From assembly GCA_030427245.1 (NCBI GenBank), contig JAUHXA010000056.1, forward strand, positions 1 to 49,332: a stretch of 49,332 nt of DNA, read 5' to 3'. Below, piece by piece: positions 1 to 7,600 of the stretch. Below the pieces are notes generated by a model. The model saw only the letters and a list, made by a program, of their open reading frames with translations, was not told where the DNA came from and ran no database searches. Every line of letters starts with the position of its first letter. The first letter of the stretch is position 1. The position numbers were made by a program, and so were the translations under genes. The DNA is from Bacteroidia bacterium. GTDB lineage: Bacteria > Bacteroidota > Bacteroidia > Chitinophagales > UBA2359.

Positions 1-117
1 GTCAAATATACTTGGATGCCATTTGATGCCTATGAGACATATAAAAAATTAGAACAATCAGTGCTTGATATTTTAAGAAAATTTGGTAAAGAAAAATATA
101 CCATTAAATTTGAGTAG
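1..117 (+). CDS. C-terminal end of a gene cut by the left window edge
   Basis: Frame 1 is open from the first base to a TAG at 115-117, giving 38 residues that begin VKYTWMPFDAYETYKK and end KEKYTIKFE. The composition (aromatic and charged, with a helix-like stretch ending in ILRKFGKEK) looks like real coding sequence. I do not recognise the family. The end overlaps the next reading frame by up to 35 bases if that gene starts at its first available codon, so the two are either translationally coupled or the halves of one gene split by a frameshift. The start lies outside the window. Confidence 0.55.
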   Translation, partial: VKYTWMPFDAYETYKKLEQSVLDILRKFGKEKYTIKFE

Positions 118-715
118 GTACTTAATAACAAATAAAGCATTACATTTTATTGATGAATATCTTGACCCAAATTCCTCAATTTCTCTTCATCAAGAGAAAT
201 TGTTTAAAAGTAAGTTCAATTCAGACTTAAATGCTTATTTGAAATATAGTAAGTTAGGCGATGGAAAAATGTATAGTATATTGTTTCAAAAAATATTAAA
301 TGAGCTAACACCATCAGAAAAACAACTAATTGTAAGGGTTATTAAAACAGTAGAGATTCAAGAACACAACAGTAATAATATGGATTCAAAATCTAAAGTG
401 GAACAAAAAAGGATGAAAAGACCTCAACCTAAACATTTATTAAATGTAGGGATATTACCACCTAACTTTATTATGAAAAAATATACAGAAAAACATGGAA
501 CTATTAAAGCTATGCTATTGGGAGATGGTCGTATAAAATTGATTGAAAACCATCAAGGAACTTTTGAAACTCTCCCAAAAGCTACAAGGTCTGTGACAAA
601 CCGCAACCCTGACAACATTTGGGACAACTGGTATGGCGAAGATGATAACGGATTAGAACAACCATTGAGTTACTTCAGAGATAAGTATTTTGAGTATTAT
701 AATTTACGAAAATAA
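83..715 (+). CDS. hypothetical protein with a RAMA-like C-terminal domain
   Basis: A frame of up to 210 residues. The first start is a TTG at 83; another TTG lies at 110 and the first ATG only at 269, so the true start is uncertain and the frame may continue the preceding one through a frameshift. The N-terminal ~115 residues are polar and helical. From about residue 118 the pattern LLNVGILPP, then AMLLGDGRIKL, then a TF-TLPKATRSV segment and WDNWY resembles the RAMA domain (restriction enzyme adenine methylase associated), with its A-x-V-x-x-DG-x-I strand, S-x-x-A-A helix and GW-x-W end. RAMA domains are known in modification and conflict proteins and are thought to recognise modified DNA. 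No nuclease or methylase motif is visible. The domain call is by eye. Confidence 0.5.
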   Translation: MVKKNIPLNLSRYLITNKALHFIDEYLDPNSSISLHQEKLFKSKFNSDLNAYLKYSKLGDGKMYSILFQKILNELTPSEKQLIVRVIKTVEIQEHNSNNMDSKSKVEQKRMKRPQPKHLLNVGILPPNFIMKKYTEKHGTIKAMLLGDGRIKLIENHQGTFETLPKATRSVTNRNPDNIWDNWYGEDDNGLEQPLSYFRDKYFEYYNLRK

Positions 716-718
716 ATT

Positions 719-885
719 TTAAACCTCCCGAAAAGCATTTTTGAGTTTTTGCTTAAACTCCATTAATGTCCTCATTCGCTGAAACTCAGACATAAAGTTT
801 TCCCAATCTTCATTAGAAAGCTGAGCTGAACCGATATTTTGTTGCCTTCTTTGTCAACAATGTAATTTGTGGAAGGAATGGTCAT
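719..885 (-). pseudogene. frameshifted small antitoxin-like gene remnant
   Basis: On the minus strand an ATG at 885-883 opens MTIPSTNYIVDKEGNK, but this frame hits TGA soon after. A shift of one base near the AAAATAT run (about 838-834) restores a frame reading QLSNEDWENFMSEF, then RMRTLMEFKQKLKNAFREV and TAA at 721-719. The joined product would be about 55 residues. It resembles the short one-domain proteins with a leading ligand-like strand and two charged helices that Bacteroidota carry in toxin-antitoxin-like pairs. The span of 167 bases is not a multiple of three, which supports a single indel. Its ATG overlaps the TGA of an upstream remnant (ATGA), a sign of past translational coupling. 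Confidence 0.5.
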
Positions 886-1005
886 ACGAACAATTTATTG
901 TATCCTTTTGATTTCCAAGAATAATGACCTGTTTGCAGAATAACAAGAATTGCAACTGCCTAAATGAAACCAAACCAAAGCCCAAAAGGTTTATATCGCT
1001 GCACA
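882..1005 (-). pseudogene. remnant of a membrane-protein C-terminus upstream of the frameshifted gene
   Basis: Reading the minus strand from about 1005 to the TGA at 884-882 gives RYKPFGLWFGFI, an in-frame TAG, then AVAILVILQTGHYSWKSKG and a short tail. The hydrophobic stretch on either side of the stop reads as one continuous membrane segment, and TAG is one base from CAG (Gln), so this looks like the decayed end of a longer gene. Nothing coding is visible further upstream, where the 53-bp tandem repeat begins. The terminal TGA overlaps the next ATG in the ATGA arrangement. Confidence 0.35.
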
Positions 1006-1010
1006 CTTCG

Positions 1011-1116
1011 ACCAATAACTTGCATCACTGGTAAAATCTCCCTGCATAAACCCACATTCTACCACCAATAACTTGTATCACTGGTAAAATCTCTTTATTT
1101 TCACCCACATTTTACC
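1011..1116. repeat. 53-bp tandem repeat, two copies
   Basis: Two adjacent 53-bp units (1011-1063 and 1064-1116). Their first 30 bases, beginning ACCAATAACTTG and ending GGTAAAATCTC, differ at one position; the remaining 23 bases diverge more but keep CCCACATT-TACC. A further degenerate start (AGCAATCAATGATGC) follows directly and runs to the ATPase start. The repeat lies between decayed genes and the ATPase start codon, so it forms the leader or promoter region of that gene. Confidence 0.75.
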
Positions 1117-1118
1117 AG
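1081..1118. promoter_or_regulatory. 10-bp inverted repeat just upstream of the ATPase gene
   Basis: CTGGTAAAAT (1081-1090) and ATTTTACCAG (1109-1118) are perfect inverted repeats separated by 18 bases, 17 bases before the ATG at 1136. The first tandem unit holds the same pair with one mismatch (1028-1037 against about 1056-1063). It could be an operator or a leader hairpin. There is no U tract, so it is not a standard terminator. Confidence 0.45.
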
Positions 1119-1135
1119 CAATCAATGATGCAAAC

Positions 1136-2581
1136 ATGAACAAATCCTTTTTTGGGCGAAAAAAAGAAGTAGAAATCTTGGAGAATGCCTTACAGTCAGA
1201 AGAAGCAGAAATGGTGTCAGTGATTGGCAGAAGGCGAGTAGGCAAAACCTTTTTGGTGGAGTCTACCTATCAAGACAAAATTGTTTTCAAAGTAACAGGC
1301 ATTCAAGATGCACCTCGAACAGAACAATTGCAGAACTTTATGCTGCAAATCGCCAAATACTCCAAAGGGAATTTCCCCAGCAAACAAGCCAAAAATTGGT
1401 TGGAAGCCTTTTTTCTATTGACAGAATATTTGGATACAATTGTTGGCGACAAAGAAAAAAAAGTGGTTTTCTTGGACGAATTGCCGTGGTTATCTACGCA
1501 CAAATCGGGCTTTTTGAGGGGCTTGAGTTATTTCTGGAACAGTTGGGCGGTTGGTCAAAACATTGTGGTGGTCATTTGTGGTTCGGCAGCTTCTTGGATG
1601 ATAAAAAAAGTGGTGAATCACCGAGGAGGTTTGCACAATCGAATTACAAGACGCATTGATTTGTATCCCTTTACCTTGTTGGAAACAGCGCAATATTTGA
1701 AGAACAGAGGGATTCATTTTGACCATTACCAAATCATTCAATTGTATATGGCGGTGGGCGGTATTCCCCATTATTTGAAGGAAATCAAAAAAGGAGAGAG
1801 TGCTACTCAAAACATCAACCAAATTTGTTTTTCCCAAACAGGATTGTTGCGAGACGAGTTTTCAAAATTGTATGTTTCGCTGTTTGAAAATGCAGAAAAC
1901 CATGTGGCGGTTATACGGTGTTTGGCAAAAAAACGGCAAGGATTGACCCGAAAACAAATTGAAGCGAACGCCAAAATTCCTGCGGGGGGATTGCTTTCAA
2001 GGGTTTTGGAGGAATTGGTACAATCGGGCTTTATATCCGCTTTTCGTCCTTTCAAAAAGAAAAAGAAGGAAAAAATCTATCGTTTGACAGATGAATATTC
2101 TCTGTTTTACCTCTACTTTATTGAGAACAAAGAACACGAGGGAGATGATATATGGAACCACCTGAGTCAAACCCAAACCTACCAAACATGGAGTGGCTAT
2201 ACTTTTGAAAGTATTTGTCTGAAACACATTCCTCAAATCAAAAAAGCATTGGGGATTTCGGGAATTTACTCTCTTTCTGGCTCTTTTTACAAAAAAGGAA
2301 TTGCAACTGAAAAGGGCGCTCAAATAGACCTTTTGATAGACCGAAACGACCATGTTATCAACCTGTTTGAAATCAAGTTTTACCGAGACGCTTTTGCCCT
2401 TAGCAAATCGTACAACGATAAATTACGTGAAAAAGCCCAAATCTTCCAAAAAAGTACCCAAACTCGAAAGCAAATTTTTTGGGTATTTATCAGCACCTTT
2501 GGTTTGAAAAACAATGCTCATAAAGGAAGTGTAGTAGCAAAAGAATTGACTATGGAGGATTTGTTCATTGAAGTGAATTAA
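1136..2581 (+). CDS. AAA+ ATPase with C-terminal DUF234-type nuclease-like domain
   Basis: A 481-residue protein of the archaeal-type ATPase/DUF234 family. The Walker A motif is GRRRVGKT (31-38) and Walker B is VVFLDE (110-115). A winged-helix-like region follows around 265-300. The C-terminal part contains a PD-(D/E)XK-like core: IDLLID with D398, then E412-I-K414. In this family the ATPase is fused to a putative nuclease; the biological role is poorly known, and many members lie in mobile or defence-rich regions. It stands alone behind a 53-bp repeat and decayed genes, which fits an accessory location. The methyltransferase 63 bp downstream on the same strand may be co-transcribed. Family assignment is strong; function is not established. 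Confidence 0.85.
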   Translation: MNKSFFGRKKEVEILENALQSEEAEMVSVIGRRRVGKTFLVESTYQDKIVFKVTGIQDAPRTEQLQNFMLQIAKYSKGNFPSKQAKNWLEAFFLLTEYLDTIVGDKEKKVVFLDELPWLSTHKSGFLRGLSYFWNSWAVGQNIVVVICGSAASWMIKKVVNHRGGLHNRITRRIDLYPFTLLETAQYLKNRGIHFDHYQIIQLYMAVGGIPHYLKEIKKGESATQNINQICFSQTGLLRDEFSKLYVSLFENAENHVAVIRCLAKKRQGLTRKQIEANAKIPAGGLLSRVLEELVQSGFISAFRPFKKKKKEKIYRLTDEYSLFYLYFIENKEHEGDDIWNHLSQTQTYQTWSGYTFESICLKHIPQIKKALGISGIYSLSGSFYKKGIATEKGAQIDLLIDRNDHVINLFEIKFYRDAFALSKSYNDKLREKAQIFQKSTQTRKQIFWVFISTFGLKNNAHKGSVVAKELTMEDLFIEVN

Positions 2582-2644
2582 ACCCCAACGGAACTTTCCC
2601 CTCAACCAAAAGGTTAAACTCCCAAAACCAAAACCTCCAACATC

Positions 2645-3391
2645 ATGCAAAAAATATCAACCTCTTACATCATCGAACAATACCAAACGGGTGTAGAAAA
2701 CTACAAACAATACACCCTTGAAGTGGGTTTGTGGGATTCTGAAAAGTATGTTTTCAACAAATACCTCAAACCATCAGATACCATTTTGGACATGGGTTGT
2801 GGAACAGGGAGAACGACTTTTCCGCTGTATGCAATGGGCTATCAGGACATCAAAGGCTTGGATTTGACTCCCAAAATGATTGAGATAGCAAAAGGTTTGA
2901 ATGTTCATTTTGGCGTGGAGATTCCTTTTGAAGTAGCCGATGTGAGGGAGTTGGATTTTGAAGGAGGCGTTTTTGATGTGGTGATTTTTTCTTTCAATGG
3001 GCTGATGTCGATTCCCAGTATTGAAGAGCGAGAGAAAGCATTGAAGGAGATTGGACGGGTATTGAAGGTAGGTGGAATATTTATTTTCACAACGCATGAC
3101 CGAGCGCAAGAACCTCAGTTTTTTGACTTTTGGAAATCAGAAGAACAAAAATGGGCAAATGGCAATCAACGTACTGATTTATACGAATTTGGCGACCTTA
3201 TTACATTCTCCAAAAATGAAACCCGTGAAATTTTTATTCATATTCCCATTCAGTCCGAAATTGAAGCTTTTGTCCGAAAAGGAGGTTTTGAAGTAATGGA
3301 AACTTTTTATCGAGCAGACAAGTTTGATGAGCCTCAGAAGATAAAGGATAAATCTGGGGAATGTCGGTTTTGGGTGGTGCGGAAAAGATAA
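2645..3391 (+). CDS. class I SAM-dependent methyltransferase
   Basis: A 248-residue protein with the Rossmann-type SAM-binding motif I LDMGCGTGRT (48-57), an acidic strand-2 motif (GLDLTPKMI), an ADVREL segment at motif II/III and a post-core VLKVGGIFIF strand. This matches the Methyltransf_11/25 group. The substrate cannot be read from the sequence. The ATG at 2645 lies 63 bp after the ATPase gene on the same strand, so co-transcription is possible. It converges on the DUF58 gene with 32 bp between the stop codons. Confidence 0.85.
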   Translation: MQKISTSYIIEQYQTGVENYKQYTLEVGLWDSEKYVFNKYLKPSDTILDMGCGTGRTTFPLYAMGYQDIKGLDLTPKMIEIAKGLNVHFGVEIPFEVADVRELDFEGGVFDVVIFSFNGLMSIPSIEEREKALKEIGRVLKVGGIFIFTTHDRAQEPQFFDFWKSEEQKWANGNQRTDLYEFGDLITFSKNETREIFIHIPIQSEIEAFVRKGGFEVMETFYRADKFDEPQKIKDKSGECRFWVVRKR

Positions 3392-3423
3392 AACATAGGC
3401 GGAGTCCTTTCTTTTGAAACAAT

Positions 3424-4362
3424 TCAAATTCGCATCTTACTCCGTTTCACCAAATAAGGCAGCAAAATCTGTCGAAAATCTTGATTGATGTCCGCTTCTA
3501 CAAAGTCAATACTGAACTGACTACACTTGAGTTTCAACTCGGTCAAGAATTTTTTCATTTGGTTTTGGTAGTAATCCTTCACCTGATTCGGTTGGAGTTT
3601 GACCTCCTCCCCTGTTTCGATGTCAATAAAAACGTAAGGACGATTTTCAAACTCAAAATCCAACTCCTTCTTTTTGTCCACTACATGAAACAAAATCACC
3701 TCGTGTTTGCTATACTTCAAGTGCTGCAAAGCCGAGAAAATCTCCTCCGAATTTTCGGCATTTTCAAACATATCACTGAAAATAATCACCAAAGAACGCT
3801 TGTGAATGTTGTCTGCAATTTGATGCAAACATTTGGCGGCGGCTGTCGACTTGTTGCGTTGAGGATTGTCGAGTAGGTTTTGCAGTTGGGCGGTCAAAAG
3901 ACGTTGGTGAACAGTGGTAGATTTTGCTTTGGTGTGAAAGTCAATCTCATTGGAGAAAATGGTCAGCCCGACCGCATCCCTTTGTTTTTTCAACATATAC
4001 ATCAATGCCGAAGCTCCCAAGGCAGAGAATCGCAATTTGTTGATTTTCGGATTGTTGCCCTCTCCTGCATCTTCTGGGAAATACATGGAAGAAGAGGCAT
4101 CCAATACGATTCGACACCTCAGATTGGTTTCTTCTTCAAAACGTTTTACAAACATTTTGTCGGTTCGGCCATAGACTTTCCAATCTATATTTTTAATCGA
4201 ATCACCAGGATTGTAAAGTCTGTGTTCGGCAAATTCGACCGAAAAACCATGAAAGGGGCTTTTATGTAAGCCTATGATGAATCCTTCTACTACCTGTTTG
4301 GCGAGAAGTTCAAGATTGTCAAATTGATGCAATTCTTGGGGGGTGATTATTTCTTGTGCCAT
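3424..4362 (-). CDS. DUF58 domain protein (vWA-like, MoxR-partner family)
   Basis: A 312-residue DUF58 protein. The conserved block GDSIKNIDWKVYGRTDK (53-69) is diagnostic. It is followed by a von Willebrand A-like fold with a metal-site motif D88-A-S-S-S92 (IVLDASSSMYF). Family members usually sit beside a MoxR AAA+ ATPase and act with it in chaperone-like maturation or envelope stress functions. No moxR gene is seen in this window, so here it is solitary or its partner is elsewhere. There is no signal peptide or membrane segment, consistent with a cytoplasmic protein. Confidence 0.88.
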   Translation of the reverse strand: MAQEIITPQELHQFDNLELLAKQVVEGFIIGLHKSPFHGFSVEFAEHRLYNPGDSIKNIDWKVYGRTDKMFVKRFEEETNLRCRIVLDASSSMYFPEDAGEGNNPKINKLRFSALGASALMYMLKKQRDAVGLTIFSNEIDFHTKAKSTTVHQRLLTAQLQNLLDNPQRNKSTAAAKCLHQIADNIHKRSLVIIFSDMFENAENSEEIFSALQHLKYSKHEVILFHVVDKKKELDFEFENRPYVFIDIETGEEVKLQPNQVKDYYQNQMKKFLTELKLKCSQFSIDFVEADINQDFRQILLPYLVKRSKMRI

Positions 4363-4387
4363 GTTGTTCTTTTATTTTCTTACCAAC

Positions 4388-4419
4388 AAAAAAGCAGGAA
4401 TCAATGTTCCTGCTTTTTT
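4388..4419. terminator. bidirectional-type intrinsic terminator
   Basis: A 13-bp perfect inverted repeat: AAAAAAGCAGGAA (4388-4400), a 6-base loop, then TTCCTGCTTTTTT (4407-4419). The T run at one end and A run at the other would give a U tract on either strand. On the minus strand it lies downstream of the large secreted-protein gene and just upstream of the DUF58 start, separating the two transcripts. Confidence 0.75.
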
Positions 4420-4665
4420 CTATTGTCAAAGTTAATGGTTTATAAAACAAAAAGAACCGTTTGGTGAAAATTGCTTGTAAACGCATTGAAGTTTTTTCAC
4501 AGGAAAGCTATTTTGTCAAACTCCTAAAAATAAAAAACCTCCAAAGCAGGAGCGACCCACCTTGAAGGCTATCAAAAACCATTAAAACCTCAAATTATTT
4601 TCTTTTTCTAGAAGTAAGAATTAGGATGTAAGAAGCAAGACTGTTTCATACTTCTTGCATCTTTC
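4420..4665. other. non-coding gap with an imperfect long hairpin
   Basis: No gene is seen. At its right end a long imperfect hairpin (about 4612-4671) pairs AAGTAAGAA with TTCTTACTT outside and GATGTAAGAAG with CTTCTTGCATC inside (one mismatch). It overlaps the stop codon of the minus-strand gene at 4666. It has no U tract, so it may protect the mRNA end rather than terminate transcription; termination more likely occurs at 4388-4419. Confidence 0.4.
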
Positions 4666-7600
4666 TTACTTTATAATCCACTGCGCACTCCAAGCGCCAT
4701 CATGGATTTCACCACTTTCTAGTTTACCACGTTCAATATGTAAACGTTCTTCCCCTTTCCAACGGTTGCGTATGTAAACATATTGTGTGCCAGCCACAGG
4801 TTCTATGATCCATTGAGCACTCCACCAGCCTGGTTGAATCTTGCTGCTTTCCAATTTGCCGCTTTGGTTGTGCAAAAATTGGTCAGTTTTCCAACGATTT
4901 CGGATGCGAACATATTGTGTGCCTGCAATGGGTTCAATCGTCCATTGTGCGCTCCACCAGCCTGACTGAATCGATCCGCTTTCCACTTGTGGTCGTTCTA
5001 CATGAATGTATTGGTCGCCTTTCCAACGGTTTTGGATACGAATAAATTGTCCCACTTTGGTGATGGGTTTGGAGTTACCCAGTTCCACTTTGATAAAACG
5101 AAATTGTTGTGCAGGATGTCCATTGTCTTGTATGATATTGATATTAGAACCTACTTTGGGCTGACCGCCATAGACATCTACATTTTTTCCTACTCCTAAT
5201 TTAGATTCCATTTTGAAGTAGCCATCGCTTGTAGGAATCAACCGAAACTGTTGGTTGGGAGAATTGTGTTTGGCATAGAGTTGAATATTCGTTCTATCAG
5301 TTGTTCTACCACCATATACGTCCATTGCCATGCCTTCCTTCAATGCTGTTTCAAAAATATAGTACCCCTCTTTTGTAGGTATCGCCTTCCAGATTTGATT
5401 TTTAGTGGCATTTGCTCCGTTTTTGTTCCAAACCACCAGGTTGGTTTCGTTGGCTGTTCCCGAATTGGTCACATCAATCACCAAATCTTTTTTCAAACGA
5501 GATTCGATGATGTAGTAGGCATTTGCTTCCAATTTGCCCAAAATTGGCGTGGGTGTTGGAGTGGGTTGGGGGGCTATTTTTTCGATAATAATGGAAGAAG
5601 TTTGGTCATTGAAGTTCCTCAAATCCATGCTTTTAGTCGCCACTATCTTGCGTCCTCCAAAACGAGCATGTTGGAATAGAGCCACTTGATAACCTGGCTT
5701 CACCTTCAAAGAAGAAATTTGGTCATTGCCCACTCCTCTTTGTAAAACATTCATATCATGTTGCCCTTCCTTCAATCCCATTACCTTTCCACCATAGCCA
5801 TAGTCTTGGTAGAATATGGCTACTGCGTCTGCGGGAATCGTTGTTATTGGAGGCGTTGGCGTTGGAGGATTTGTATTTGTATTTCCTCCTGTATTGTTTC
5901 CGCCTGTATGAGTATTTGTATTTCCACCAGGTCGAGTTATCTCTTTGTCTATTGTTGGGATAGGTGGATTGGGATTGATACTGACCGTTGTTTGTGTATT
6001 CGGTTTGGTGGGTTTTCCACGAGGCACATTGTTATTGGGTTTTGGGATAGAGCTTGCTGGTTTGGTATAGTTCAAAGGCTTTTGCATCGAATTGGCAAAA
6101 GTGCTTTTGAAAGAATTGGTGGTTTTGGTGGACTTTTTACCCAAAATAATGTTTGCCAATTCTTCGGCTGCTTTAGAGATGTTGCCTTGATTGAAAGGAA
6201 AACTGAAACTCGCATTGATTTTTTTGTTTGCCAATTCCATGTTGAGATTTGCAGATACAGTACCGCCCGAAAAACCATTCAGACTACCCGAAAACTCTGC
6301 ATTTTTGATTTTTACCAGCCCCAAAGGATTGCCATTTTGAACAATGTATTTGGTAACGATTGCGCCGTTTGTGGTAATTTGTTCTACACCTTTGATGATT
6401 TCTTTGGATGCCAAAACCGTATTTGCTGCAATGTTTCGCTTACTCCAATCTACAGCTTGCTTCAATCCCTCCAAGGTTTCTTTATAACCCTTCAATGCCA
6501 GTACTGCGGTTTCTTTTGAACCTTTAATTGCAGCATATTGAGCCGCCAAATCAGGCACTCGCAAGTGAAGAGTGCTGGGGAATTTGGCATTTTTGGCACG
6601 ATTCAACTCCGCCAATTTAGCATTCGCCTGCTTCTCCAATCCTTGCACTTTTACAATGTCTGCATCTACTTTAGCTTTTTGAGCATTGAAGGCATCTACA
6701 TCTGACTGAGTCGTTCTCAAATAGTTTTCTGCCCAAGACAAATCCTTTTGGGCTGTTTTGTAAGCCTTTTGAGATTCTTCTGTAAACTTATCCAATGCCT
6801 CACCTGTCGCTTTGTTCATTGCAGCCGCAAAACCACTTGCATCCCAATCCGTCATTGCTACTCGGATGCTCATATTGGCAGTGTTGTCCAATGCTGCTCC
6901 TTTCACTTCCAACAAGGCTTTGAACTTTCCAAACAATGAACCTTCTACTGCTGCCGAAAAACCATTCCTATCCACAATGATGTTGGCATCTCGGTTGAGG
7001 CCTAAAATGGTAAGTGAACCACTGATAACCAAGATGGGATCTTTGCCCGAAATCAAGTTGGCATACTCCAAATTTAGGTCTGCATTTGGACTGCCCTGCC
7101 CTTGCGAACCTGTAAATTTGAACCATTGTCCGTGGTCAATACGGCTCATAGAAGCACTTGCCCTAAGTCCTTGTGCATACGCCAAATTAACAAACAATGT
7201 CCCTGTCATTCCTGCAATGTTTATTGTGCCTTTCACTCCAAAACCCGCATCATAAGTCCTTCCGTCAGGAGTTTGAATATCATCGGGCGCAATTTTGAAG
7301 CCCACATCTTGAAGGTTGAGGCTTTTGATGAAAGCAGGCACTTGATTACGTACTTTGGGTTCGACCATTGCACTGAGAATTTCGTCCATTTTCAGTTTGG
7401 TCATGTTGAAGGCTGCCATCGTGCGGGTCGGTCTACCTGCATCGAAATGAACCGCACCATCTACTTGTGTCAAATTGCCGAGTTTGACATCTCCACTAAT
7501 TCCCAAAATCGGTGTAGGAATCACCGAAGCCAAATTTGCCCCGACACTCAATCCTGCGCCAAAAACGGTGATACCTTTTGCTCCCAAAGGGTCTTTCCAC

